Source: JBEIUO01 sp964549785 (GTDB lineage: Bacteria; Planctomycetota; Phycisphaerae; Phycisphaerales; UBA1924). Taken from it: a stretch of 17,317 nucleotides of DNA. Where the stretch lies: assembly GCA_964549785.1 (NCBI GenBank), contig CAZJXA010000057.1, positions 1 through 17,317 of the forward strand, in the 5' to 3' direction. Shown here in pieces: positions 1 to 7,116 of the stretch (position 1 is its first letter; each line of letters begins with the position of its first letter). The notes under the pieces are model-generated. The model had not been told where the DNA came from. It saw only the letters and a list, made by a program, of their open reading frames with translations, and ran no database searches. The translations under genes were made by a program, and so were the position numbers.

Positions 1-72
1 AGCACGCAGGTGACGGACGCGGGCGTGGCGGCGATCAGGCAACGCTTCCCCGGCATCGAAATAACCCGCTGA
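1..72 (+). CDS. C-terminal end of a leucine-rich-repeat protein (partial)
   Basis: An open frame enters from the left edge and ends at TGA 70-72, giving 23 residues that read STQVTDAGVAAIRQRFPGIE then ITR. The T-x-V-T-D-A-G-V-A-A-h-R-x-x-x-P-G pattern matches the last repeat of the 'TDAG' leucine-rich repeats common in planctomycete proteins, where the final helix and a P-G-x-x-I/V strand close the solenoid. Only the last repeat is visible, so the function, length and start cannot be judged. It is not obviously related to the ribosomal genes downstream, from which it is separated by about 320 bases. The repeat-family call is from pattern recognition alone. Confidence 0.6.
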   Translation, partial: STQVTDAGVAAIRQRFPGIEITR

Positions 73-393
73 GCCGCGATCGTCACCGCGTACACATCGC
101 TTCACGGCCTGCGCCCCGCCGCCCGCAAGATCGTGCCGCGGGTGCTGACCCAACGGAGGATGCAGACCGCGCTCTTGATGCGGCTTCGAGGGGGAACTCG
201 GCGGTGTCGGGTGCGCGGTTGGCATCAGGAACAACCGGTGGTGGCGGGGCGGGGTGCTAGGACGTGCCGCCCATGGTTCAGTGGGTGTTAGGCGTTGCCG
301 GGCGTTCTGACGCGCTTGAACCCGGTTCCGACCGTTCCTATCCTCCAGCTCAAAATAGGTTCAGAAACTGTTTAGATTGAAGGACACGATTCG
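73..393. other. Intergenic region upstream of rpsO
   Basis: This 321-base stretch has no convincing open frame. It probably holds the end of the upstream transcript and the rpsO promoter (candidate at 316-344). I see no stem followed by a T-run after the leucine-rich-repeat gene, and no tRNA-like cloverleaf. Confidence 0.5.
316..344 (+). promoter_or_regulatory. Candidate sigma-70-type promoter for rpsO
   Basis: TTGAAC (316-321) and TATCCT (339-344) are separated by exactly 17 bases. They match the consensus TTGACA/TATAAT at 4 of 6 positions each, including the key TTG and TA...T bases. Transcription would start near 351 and leave a leader of about 43 bases before the rpsO ATG. In GC-rich DNA such a pair is reasonable but not proof. 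Confidence 0.4.
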
Positions 394-663
394 ATGGCAC
401 TTGTTCTCGAGCAGCGCAACCAAGTCGTTTCAACTCACCAGACGCACCCGACGGACACCGGCTCGGCCGAAGTTCAGGTGGCCATGCTGACGGCGAAGAT
501 CATCGCGGTGGCGGGCCATATGCAGGGGCACGATAAGGACTTCCATTCTCGCCGCGGCCTGGTGATGATGGTCGGGCGGCGGAACCGCCTGCTGAAGTAT
601 CTGGCCCGGACAAGTCCGCAGCGGTATCAGAGCCTGATTGCGAAATTGGGTCTGCGTAAGTAG
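394..663 (+). CDS. rpsO: Small-subunit ribosomal protein S15
   Basis: This 89-residue protein has the usual length of bacterial S15, a primary 16S rRNA binder in the central domain (platform) that helps form intersubunit bridge B4. Family signatures are visible: DTGSAEVQVAMLTAKI (residues 21-36), the rRNA-contacting H-x-x-D-x-H-SRRGL block (about 45-55), the LLKYL helix, and the C-terminal RYQSLIAKLGLRK. The ATG at 394 gives the expected N-terminus. The upstream Shine-Dalgarno is weak. A strong intrinsic terminator follows at once (674-701), so rpsO is probably largely a single transcript with some read-through to pnp. The rpsO-pnp order is the same as in many bacteria. In E. coli S15 represses its own translation through a leader structure; no such element could be recognised here. 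Confidence 0.97.
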   Translation: MALVLEQRNQVVSTHQTHPTDTGSAEVQVAMLTAKIIAVAGHMQGHDKDFHSRRGLVMMVGRRNRLLKYLARTSPQRYQSLIAKLGLRK

Positions 664-673
664 AAGATTGAGC

Positions 674-705
674 CGGCCCGTGACGGAAATGTCACGGGCC
701 GTTTT
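674..705 (+). terminator. Intrinsic terminator after rpsO
   Basis: CGGCCCGTGAC (674-684) pairs perfectly over 11 bp with GTCACGGGCCG (691-701) around the 6-base loop GGAAAT, followed by TTTT (702-705) and another T-rich stretch. It begins 10 bases after the rpsO stop codon. In E. coli the equivalent terminator between rpsO and pnp is leaky. Confidence 0.85.
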
Positions 706-1052
706 CGTTTTGGGTTGGTTGGGTCGGCGTGGCGTTTTCGTTCGGGCCGTCGCTACGGCCGGGCGGCAGTGGACAATTTTCAGCGTTTTCCGGGATACGG
801 GGTCCGGAAGATTTCTGGGTTTTGTCTTCTGCCATCCGGGGCTTTGGCGAATACCGGAATCATCGACATGTCGGCCGTGAGCGATCGGGCAATGGCGCTG
901 GGTCGTCCTCCAGACGTGTGGGAGGGGCTTCGGGCGCGGTCGGTATGTTCGTGCGGCGTTGCGTGTGCCGTGTTCATTTCCGATCCAGAATGCCGACCGG
1001 AACGGTTTGGCGAGACGCGGGCTTTGGCTGCGGATCGGAAAGGAAATGAGCA
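706..1052. other. rpsO-pnp intergenic region and pnp leader
   Basis: About 347 bases lie between the rpsO terminator and the pnp ATG. Overlapping short frames on the + strand have no recognisable product. The right-hand third contains a structured pnp leader (977-1041). I did not find a convincing -35/-10 pair for pnp. Confidence 0.5.
977..1041 (+). promoter_or_regulatory. pnp leader inverted repeat that overlaps the ribosome binding site
   Basis: TTTCCGATCC (977-986) is a perfect reverse complement of GGATCGGAAA (1032-1041). The 45-base loop holds a smaller stem, GCC-G-ACC (992-998) with GGT-TT-GGC (1004-1011), around GGAAC. The right arm runs into the purine-rich ribosome binding site (about AAAGGAAA, 1039-1046) ahead of the ATG at 1053, so folding would hide part of it. 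In E. coli the pnp leader forms a long stem cut by RNase III, and PNPase then represses its own synthesis; a similar control is inferred here. Confidence 0.5.
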
Positions 1053-3236
1053 ATGGGCGATGTATTTGAGAAGCTGGTACGAGTTCAGCGTGAAATCGGC
1101 GGACGCACCCTCACCCTTGAGACGGGTGTGGTCGCGAAACTGTGCTCGGCCGGGGTGATGGCGACCTACGGCGGCACCACGGTGCTGGCGACGGTCGTTC
1201 GCTCGGTGCCGCGCGAGGGGATCGACTTCTTCCCCCTCACGGTCGATTATCGCGAACGGACGTCGGCCGCGGGCAAGTTCCCGGGCGGGTTCCGCAAGCG
1301 CGAAGGGCCGCCGAACGAGAAGGAAGTGCTGACGATGCGGGCGATTGATCGGCCGATCCGGCCGCTCTTTCCGGACGGGTTTCTGGATGAAGTGCAGATC
1401 CAAGTGTTCGTGATGAGCCACGACGGGGAGAATGACAGCGATGTGCTGGCGGGCACGGCGGCGAGCGCTGCGCTGGCGCTGAGCGATGTTCCCTTCGAAG
1501 GCCCGACAGCGACGGTGCGTGTGGCACGCCTGCACACGGACAACGGCCCGCAGTATGTGCTGAACCCCACCGTCACCCAGATGGATTATTCCGACATGGA
1601 CGTCGTGCTGGCCGGTCATAAAGACGGCCTGAACATGATTGAAGTGGGCGCGGCCGAAATCCCCGAGAAGGAAGTCTTGGGTGCGCTTTCGTTCGGGATC
1701 GAGGGCATCAATCAGGTGCTGGCCCTCATCGACGAACTGGTCGGGAAGGCCGGCAAGCCCAAGGTGATCGGCGAACTGCACCTGCCCACCGCCGAGATCA
1801 TCGAGAAGGTGCGTCAGGTCGCGGAAGGCCCGATGACCGACGCCCGCAAGATCAACGGCAAGCACGCGCGGCACGAGGCGGTTGACAAACTCCGCAAGGA
1901 AGTCCTCGATACCCACTTCAAGCACAACCCCAGCGGGACGTATGAAACGCACGCGACCAGTGTCAAGAACCGGTCGATGGCCAAAGAGGCGTTCAAGCGG
2001 CTTGAAGAAAAGGTGACGCGGCGGTTGATCGTCCAGCAGAAGACACGGGCCGACGGCCGCACGGCCACGCAGATCCGCCCGATCACTGGCGCGGTCGGCA
2101 TTTTCGCCCGCACCCACGGTTCGGCCCTCTTCCAGCGGGGCGAGACGCAGAGCCTGTGCTCCGTCACGCTTGGCACCGGCAAGGACGAACAGATCGTGGA
2201 CGGCCTGACGCCCGAGTACAGCAAGAAGTTCACGCTGCACTACAACTTCCCGCCGTTCGCGACGGGCGAAGCGAAGCGGATCGCAGCGCCCGGGCGGCGC
2301 GAGATCGGGCACGGCGCGCTGGCCGAACGCAGCCTGATGGCGATTTTGCCGAGCCCGGAGGATTTCCCGTACACCATCCGCGTGGTCAGCGACATTACCG
2401 AGAGCAACGGCTCGTCGAGCATGGCCAGCGTGTGCGGCGGCTGCCTCGCGATGATGGACGCGGGCGTTCCCATCCGGGCCACCTGCGCCGGGATCAGTGT
2501 CGGCCGCTTCGCGGACGATAACGACCAGAACGAGCTGTTCGTGACCGACATCATCGGAGAGGAAGACTTCTTCGGCGATATGGACTTCAAGGTTTCCGGC
2601 ACGCGCGACGGCATCACCGGCATCCAGCTCGACCTCAAGACCCGCGGCATCAACATCCCGCAGATCGAGAAGATCTTGGAGCAGGCCCGCATTGGGCGGC
2701 TTGACATCATCAACACCATGGAGGGGATCATCGCGGCCCCGCGGAGCGACACCAGCCCGCTGGCCCCGCGCCTCGTGACGCTCCGCATCGATCCCGAAAA
2801 GATCGGAAAGCTGATCGGGCCGGGCGGAAAGATGATCCGCGGCCTGCAAGATCGCTACGGCATCACCATCGACGTGGAAGACGACGGCACGGTGCAACTG
2901 GCGGGCAGCAACGCCGAATCGATCTCGAGCGCACAGGCCGAGATCGAGGCGATGTGCTCGGAGGTGAAGGTCGGCACGGTCTTCACCGGCAAGGTCGTCA
3001 GCATGAAGGACTTCGGGGCCTTCGTGGAACTCGCCCCGGGAATGGACGGCATGTGCCACATCTCGGAACTCGCCGAAGGCTTCGTCAAGAGCGTGGCGGA
3101 TGTCGTTCGTATCGGCGACGTCATCAAGGTGAAGGTCATCAATGTGGACGACCAGGGCCGCATCAAACTCAGCCGCAAGGCCGTGATGCGGGACGAACAG
3201 GCCCCGATGCAGCAGCCCGCGGGCGCGGGCGTCTGA
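1053..3236 (+). CDS. pnp: Polyribonucleotide nucleotidyltransferase (PNPase)
   Basis: PNPase degrades RNA 3'-to-5' by phosphorolysis, releasing nucleoside diphosphates, and can also add 3' tails; it works as a cytoplasmic trimer and often in a degradosome. The 727 residues match the family length. Domain order: first RNase PH core (about 13-145, with GGFRKREGPPNEKE and RPIRPLFPDGF), all-helical linker (about 240-325), second RNase PH core (about 330-560), KH domain (about 575-635, GPGG loop at 589-592), and S1 domain (about 638-708, with KDFGAFVEL and GMCHISEL). Catalytic features are present: the phosphate-binding SNGSSSMASVCG (451-462) and the acidic pair D505/D511 in EEDFFGDMDFK, equivalent to E. 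coli D486/D492. The ATG at 1053 has a purine-rich site, AAAGGAAA, upstream. The C-terminal tail is short. A terminator follows at 3265. Confidence 0.97.
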   Translation: MGDVFEKLVRVQREIGGRTLTLETGVVAKLCSAGVMATYGGTTVLATVVRSVPREGIDFFPLTVDYRERTSAAGKFPGGFRKREGPPNEKEVLTMRAIDRPIRPLFPDGFLDEVQIQVFVMSHDGENDSDVLAGTAASAALALSDVPFEGPTATVRVARLHTDNGPQYVLNPTVTQMDYSDMDVVLAGHKDGLNMIEVGAAEIPEKEVLGALSFGIEGINQVLALIDELVGKAGKPKVIGELHLPTAEIIEKVRQVAEGPMTDARKINGKHARHEAVDKLRKEVLDTHFKHNPSGTYETHATSVKNRSMAKEAFKRLEEKVTRRLIVQQKTRADGRTATQIRPITGAVGIFARTHGSALFQRGETQSLCSVTLGTGKDEQIVDGLTPEYSKKFTLHYNFPPFATGEAKRIAAPGRREIGHGALAERSLMAILPSPEDFPYTIRVVSDITESNGSSSMASVCGGCLAMMDAGVPIRATCAGISVGRFADDNDQNELFVTDIIGEEDFFGDMDFKVSGTRDGITGIQLDLKTRGINIPQIEKILEQARIGRLDIINTMEGIIAAPRSDTSPLAPRLVTLRIDPEKIGKLIGPGGKMIRGLQDRYGITIDVEDDGTVQLAGSNAESISSAQAEIEAMCSEVKVGTVFTGKVVSMKDFGAFVELAPGMDGMCHISELAEGFVKSVADVVRIGDVIKVKVINVDDQGRIKLSRKAVMRDEQAPMQQPAGAGV

Positions 3237-3264
3237 GCCGTTTTACCGGTTATTGAGATTATTC

Positions 3265-3298
3265 AAGGGCATCCCGAACGGGGTGCCCTTTTCATTTT
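3265..3298 (+). terminator. Intrinsic terminator after pnp
   Basis: AAGGGCATCCC (3265-3275) pairs with GGGGTGCCCTT (3280-3290) over 11 bp, with one T-G wobble and a 4-base GAAC loop, followed by TTCATTTT. It lies 28 bases after the pnp stop and separates pnp from the glycosyltransferase gene. Confidence 0.85.
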
Positions 3299-3356
3299 CA
3301 ACCGGCGGGCCGGGTGGTTGGGCTCTCCGGCGCGTCCTCCGTTCTACGCTTTTTCC

Positions 3357-4274
3357 ATGCTCTCATTCATGATCCCCGCGCGCTCCCAGCCGGACCTCAC
3401 CAAGAACTGCCTGGAGTCGATCGTCGAATCATTGAGGATGCTGGGGCTTCTTGGTCACTCCGAGTTTGTGCTGGCCGACGACCATTCCGACCCCGAGTAT
3501 GGCATCGCCGATCTTTTCCGGGCGTTCCGCAAGGACACCGGGCTTCCCACGCACATCTCGAGGCTGAAGAAACAGCAGCACTACACCGGCATCTTCGCAT
3601 ACCTTCTCAGCCGGGCCCGCGGCGACAATGTCTTCTTCGTCTCCAACGACATGACGGTGACCCCCGCCTGGATGCGCACACTCTTGGCGGTGTCCGCCCT
3701 CGACCCTTCATATGGGATCATCCGCGGCACCGCCGAGGTTGTGGACAGCCACCCCGAGCATCAGATGTTCCCGCCCTACAACGACCGGGGCATGGCCGAC
3801 GTCTTTGAGTTTTCCGAGTTCATGTCACGCTCGCTGGGGCTGATCCACGGCGAGGACCGCCTGCTCTCGGGCGATGCGGTGCTCATCAAGAGGGCCGTCA
3901 TTGAGAAGATCGGCGTCTTTGATCGCCAGTATTTCGGGTACTTTGGCGACCCCGACTACGGGCTGCGGGCGCAGCGGGCGGGGTTTAAGCTGATCTGCGC
4001 GAAGGGCGCCTGGCTCAAGCATTCCGGGCAGGGCTACGTGAAGGCCGAGGCCCAGAAGAACCAGTTGACCATGGAGGAGCAGCACAAGAAACGGATGATG
4101 GTCGTGCAGAAGGCGTACCAGTCGTTCCGGCAGAAGTGGGACGCTTCGCTGCCCGACACGTTCGTCAACTTCGACACCTTCGACTTCGCGAAGATGCGGG
4201 CCACGGTCAAGCCCAAGGGCTTTGACTTCGTCCAGCCGGTGGCCATCGATCCGGCGTTGGTCGAGATTCTCTAG
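3357..4274 (+). CDS. Family 2 (GT-A fold) glycosyltransferase
   Basis: The predicted 305-residue cytoplasmic enzyme should transfer a sugar from a nucleotide-sugar donor. Visible GT2 features: an N-terminal strand SFMIPARSQPD, the nucleotide-binding acidic patch LADDHSD (39-45), a DXD-like SNDMTVTPAW (96-105), and the acceptor/base region LLSGDAVLIKRAVIEKIGVF followed by DRQYFGYFGDPDYGLRAQRAGF (169-210), the usual 'G-x-x-L-h-R...GxFDExFFxYxEDxDLxLR' block, here with G-D-P-D for E-D-x-D. No transmembrane segment is seen. The ATG at 3357 is chosen over an upstream TTG (3318) because the fold begins there; an ATG at 3369 is also possible. No Shine-Dalgarno is visible. Donor and acceptor are unknown. 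It faces a secreted-protein gene with 16 bases between the stops, and no cell-envelope cluster is visible around it. Confidence 0.8.
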   Translation: MLSFMIPARSQPDLTKNCLESIVESLRMLGLLGHSEFVLADDHSDPEYGIADLFRAFRKDTGLPTHISRLKKQQHYTGIFAYLLSRARGDNVFFVSNDMTVTPAWMRTLLAVSALDPSYGIIRGTAEVVDSHPEHQMFPPYNDRGMADVFEFSEFMSRSLGLIHGEDRLLSGDAVLIKRAVIEKIGVFDRQYFGYFGDPDYGLRAQRAGFKLICAKGAWLKHSGQGYVKAEAQKNQLTMEEQHKKRMMVVQKAYQSFRQKWDASLPDTFVNFDTFDFAKMRATVKPKGFDFVQPVAIDPALVEIL

Positions 4275-4290
4275 GACGAGATGGCGGCGC

Positions 4291-5733
4291 TCAATCGGTC
4301 GGCAGCTCTTTGTCACGCCACAACCGCATGAGGTTGTCCGAGGTTGTCGGTTCCCACACGGAGCCGTCGGGCATCTGCGTTTTGATGAGCGTCCCGTCGC
4401 TCTCGTACGTTGAAATCTGCGAGCGCGATTTGTCGCCGAGTGTTGAGGTGAGCCGCCACAGGCCCGACTCGCCGGGCAGTTGCTCCAATACGTCTTGCCG
4501 CAGCGAGATGGTTTCCGGATCCGACTGGTAGGCGTAGAACGCGTAGGTCGTTGCGATCCGTGAGCCGACCAGGACTTGAGGGAGCAGCCACGACTCGACC
4601 TGGCTGATGTACCCCTCCCCGCCGATGGTGGGGCGGATCAACTTTCCTTGGCCCTCACCCGCATCGATCTGTACCGACATGCTGTCACCGTCGCGGGCCC
4701 CCAGTTCCGAGACGCTGCGCCCGATGGCGCGGGTCGCGGCGTCGCGCACGGTGATCCGCACATTCCACAATTCCGACTTGCGATCGTCGGATACGAAGTA
4801 GACTCCGCGAGAATCGACGATCTGCTTGTCGAAGAGGGCGCGGGCGTCGATTTGCACAACGTACCCCTTTTCCCGGGCATTGGAGCCCGAGCCGCCGACG
4901 TCCGAGCGGTTGCCGCGTTTGGTGCTGACGCGGCGGTAGGCGACCTCCGTGTCGTCGAGCGCAGCGCCGGTGGTCCCTGGCTTGTAAAGCCGCTCCCACC
5001 GCTCGGGCTGGGCATCGATGATCTTGGAGAGGGCTTCGGGCGAGAGCTGGGCGAGCAGGGTGACCCCCGCGACGACCCCGGCTCGACGATCGGTGTTCAA
5101 CGAAACCGCATCGGCGAACTCGGCGGTCGCGATGACGATTTCGGCGATGGACTTGGCCGCGGCCCACTGCGGTTCGGAGACCACCAGTTCGAACGTGGCG
5201 AACTGGGCCTCGGAAATCTTGAAGACGGTGTACGCCCGGACCACCGGCGGTCTGTCGTCCGAGGGCGGAAGGCAGATCGCGATTCGGGCACCCTCAAGGC
5301 CGGACGCGAGCCTGATGGTGGACTTGGGCTCGAGAATTTTGCCCTTGAAACCAACGGGGTTGCTGAGATCGACGTCGGTCTTCCTATAGATGACCCCGGC
5401 GGCATTGAAGAGTTGCAGGACCACCTCGTCCACGACATCCGATGCGGTGGTGAGGGTGTTGGAGGTTCGGGGTGACTGGATGTTGAGAAGCCAAGTGTTA
5501 TCGTTCGCGGTCACTTGGGTTGTCGCCCGGCTGCCAACCGTGGTTTGTGAGGTTCGAACACCGACCGGAACAGACATGGTGAGCCCGATGGATTCCACGG
5601 TAAGCGGCGTATCGGCCAGTTCGACGGTGGCGACGGAAGAGTTGCCGCGGGTGGTGGGGTCGGGTTGAGCGAGGGCCGAGGGCAAGAGAAGAAGGTTCAG
5701 GGACAAAAGGGCGGCGGGGAAGTCGGCAAACAT
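4291..5733 (-). CDS. Secreted protein of unknown function
   Basis: I do not recognise this 480-residue protein. From the ATG at 5733 (complement) it opens with a hydrophobic stretch AALLSLNLLLLPSALA and a likely signal-peptidase I site after residue 22 (A-L-A, then QPDP). The start of the signal has no Lys or Arg, which is unusual; the frame stays open to an ATG at 5871, but the extra 46 residues do not look like coding protein, and GGAG lies about 10 bases before the 5733 ATG. The mature part is soluble-looking, rich in Ser, Thr, Val and charged residues, with a single Cys and no further membrane segment. The middle (about 195-250) looks helical; the last 90 residues look strand-rich, ending in QMPDGSVWEPTTSDNLMRLW. 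It is convergent with the glycosyltransferase and divergent from the S10 cluster. Probably a lineage-specific exported protein. Confidence 0.75.
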   Translation of the reverse strand: MFADFPAALLSLNLLLLPSALAQPDPTTRGNSSVATVELADTPLTVESIGLTMSVPVGVRTSQTTVGSRATTQVTANDNTWLLNIQSPRTSNTLTTASDVVDEVVLQLFNAAGVIYRKTDVDLSNPVGFKGKILEPKSTIRLASGLEGARIAICLPPSDDRPPVVRAYTVFKISEAQFATFELVVSEPQWAAAKSIAEIVIATAEFADAVSLNTDRRAGVVAGVTLLAQLSPEALSKIIDAQPERWERLYKPGTTGAALDDTEVAYRRVSTKRGNRSDVGGSGSNAREKGYVVQIDARALFDKQIVDSRGVYFVSDDRKSELWNVRITVRDAATRAIGRSVSELGARDGDSMSVQIDAGEGQGKLIRPTIGGEGYISQVESWLLPQVLVGSRIATTYAFYAYQSDPETISLRQDVLEQLPGESGLWRLTSTLGDKSRSQISTYESDGTLIKTQMPDGSVWEPTTSDNLMRLWRDKELPTD

Positions 5734-5830
5734 TCGGATGGTGCTCCAGAGGCTGGGAGATCGTACCGGGCAGATCGGTGGCGCGGTCGAGAAAGAGCCT
5801 GGTGCGTTGGTGGATAATCCGGTTCGCGGT

Positions 5831-5858
5831 TTGACTTGGCGGGCGTACCGTCTAACCT
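5831..5858 (+). promoter_or_regulatory. Candidate promoter for the S10 cluster
   Basis: TTGACT (5831-5836, 5 of 6 to consensus) and TAACCT (5853-5858, matching the conserved TA....T) are 16 bases apart in the divergent region between the secreted-protein gene and rpsJ. Transcription from about 5865 would give a leader of about 107 bases containing two small hairpins (CACTT/AAGTG at 5869-5881 and ACGGC/GCCGT at 5901-5914). Their role in feedback control is a guess. Confidence 0.4.
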
Positions 5859-5971
5859 TCCCTCCCTGCACTTTTCAAGTGAAGGTCGGTATCGTTGTGA
5901 ACGGCAGTGGCCGTCCATAGCGTTCATCGGTTCGATTCGCGGGTGGTCGGTAACGTGAAGGCGATATCCCT

Positions 5972-6280
5972 ATGACGGGCGGCAAGATTCGAATTCGGAT
6001 GGAAGCGTACGACCACCTCGCCCTCGATTCGTCGGCCAAGGAAATCGTCGAGCACGCGAAGCGGACGAACGCCAAGGTGGCGGGTCCGGTGCCGCTGCCG
6101 ACGCGGGTCGAGCGCTACACGGTTCTGCGTTCTCCGTTCATCGATAAGAAGAGCCGGGAGCAGTTCGAGATCCGGACTCACAAGCGAATTATCGACATCA
6201 TCGAGCCGAACGCTCGCACGGTGGAAGCCCTGAACCGCTTGGTCGTTCCTGCCGGCGTGTTTGTGCGGATCAAGGCGTAA
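5972..6280 (+). CDS. rpsJ: Small-subunit ribosomal protein S10
   Basis: The 102-residue S10 sits in the 30S head beside S3 and S14 and, in many bacteria, also pairs with NusB in transcription antitermination. Signature segments are KIRIRMEAYDH (5-15), AKEIVEHAKRTNAKVAGPVP followed by LPTRVERYTVLRSP, and EQFEIRTHKRIIDIIEP, all at the usual spacing and total length. The ATG at 5972 has a GAAGG ten bases upstream. It is the first gene of the ribosomal cluster; tuf and fusA, which precede it in many bacteria, are absent here, the left neighbour being a divergent secreted-protein gene. Confidence 0.97.
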   Translation: MTGGKIRIRMEAYDHLALDSSAKEIVEHAKRTNAKVAGPVPLPTRVERYTVLRSPFIDKKSREQFEIRTHKRIIDIIEPNARTVEALNRLVVPAGVFVRIKA

Positions 6281-6382
6281 GACGCGAAGAAGCATCGGGT
6301 ATCGGGAATGTTGGAGCGGACGATCAGGCGACCGGGATAAAAAACGGCGACCGGATTCCGCAGCGAACGAAAGAAGACTGAA

Positions 6383-7075
6383 ATGAGTTTTGCCCTGCTC
6401 GGGAAAAAAATTGGTATCACCCGCGTCTACGACGCGTCGGGTGTGAGCGTCCCCGTCACCGTGATCGAGTGCGGCCCCTGTGTGGTCACTCAGGTCCGGA
6501 CGGTCGAGACGGATGGGTATTCTGCGGTGCAGATCGGCTTTGGCGACATGAAGGCCCGGAATTCGACGATCCCCATGATCGGACATGACGGCAAGGCTGG
6601 CAGCGGGCCGAAGCGGATGCATCGCGAGTTCCGGACCGACACCAAGGGGGCCGCGGACTACGCGCTGGGCCAGACGCTCACCGTCGACAAGTTTGAAGGC
6701 ACGATGTATGTGGATGTCGCCGGAACCAGCAAGGGCAAAGGCTTTGCGGGTGTCATGAAGCGGTACCACTTCAAGGGCATGTTCGCCTCGCACGGCACGG
6801 AACGGAAGCACCGTGCACCCGGTTCCATCGGTGGTTTGTGTTCGAACCGCGGGTTCGGGGGCGGTCTGGCGAAAGGCAAGCGGATGCCGGGCCATATGGG
6901 TGCGGAGCGGGTGACGATGCGGAGCCTCGACATCGTCCGGATTGACGCCTCTCGCAACCTGTTGCTCGTCAAAGGGCCGGTCCCGGGCGCGAATAATGGG
7001 CTTCTTGAGATTCGCCCCTCGGTCCGTCTCTATAAGAGCAAAGCAAAGAAAGTCCTGGCGGCGGCGAAGAAATAG
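6383..7075 (+). CDS. rplC: Large-subunit ribosomal protein L3
   Basis: This 230-residue protein is one of the first to bind 23S rRNA and sends a long loop to the peptidyl-transferase centre. Family signatures: ALLGKKIGITRVYD (4-17), the globular strand VTVIECGPC, GTSKGKGFAGVMKRYHFKG (114-132), SHGTERKHRAPGSIG (136-150), KRMPGHMGAERVT (166-178) and LDIVRIDASRNLLLVKGPVP followed by G. The loop between GSIG (147-150) and GKRMPGHMG is Gly-rich, about 4 residues longer than in E. coli, and lacks the Asn-Gln that PrmB methylates there. The tail KSKAKKVLAAAKK is basic. The ATG at 6383 follows a purine-rich AAGAAGACTGA. The gene is followed by a terminator-like stem and a 433-base gap rather than by rplD directly. 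Confidence 0.97.
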   Translation: MSFALLGKKIGITRVYDASGVSVPVTVIECGPCVVTQVRTVETDGYSAVQIGFGDMKARNSTIPMIGHDGKAGSGPKRMHREFRTDTKGAADYALGQTLTVDKFEGTMYVDVAGTSKGKGFAGVMKRYHFKGMFASHGTERKHRAPGSIGGLCSNRGFGGGLAKGKRMPGHMGAERVTMRSLDIVRIDASRNLLLVKGPVPGANNGLLEIRPSVRLYKSKAKKVLAAAKK

Positions 7076-7087
7076 AAGTGCATGACC

Positions 7088-7116
7088 AAGGCCTCGGGGA
7101 AATTTCCCGGGGCTTT
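7088..7116 (+). terminator. Terminator-like hairpin after rplC
   Basis: AAGGCCTCGGG (7088-7098) can pair with CCCGGGGCTTT (7106-7116) over 11 positions with two wobbles, around GAAATTT. A short T-run lies in the 3' arm and TAGTTTG follows. It begins 12 bases after the rplC stop. It could end or attenuate transcription between rplC and rplD. The T-tract is weak, so efficiency is uncertain. Confidence 0.55.

Noticed and set aside
770..799. TGGACA plus GATACG as a pnp promoter
   Set aside because: The -10 match is too poor and its spacing had to be forced.
780..3059. 759-codon open frame on the - strand opposite pnp
   Set aside because: It lies entirely antisense to a certain PNPase, is rich in His/Arg/Asp/Ala as expected for a GC-rich shadow frame, and has no recognisable motif.
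3318..3356. Upstream TTG start for the glycosyltransferase
   Set aside because: The added 13 residues do not resemble a GT2 N-terminus and no ribosome site supports it.
4576..5475. 299-codon + strand frame opposite the secreted-protein gene
   Set aside because: Composition (Gly/Asp/Arg/Leu repeats) is typical of an antisense shadow; the - strand frame has a signal peptide and normal protein composition.
5734..5971. tRNA or small RNA in the divergent region before rpsJ
   Set aside because: A GGTTCGC-like string occurs but no cloverleaf can be formed.
5924..6895. 323-codon - strand frame opposite rpsJ and rplC
   Set aside because: Antisense shadow of two certain ribosomal genes, with no motif.
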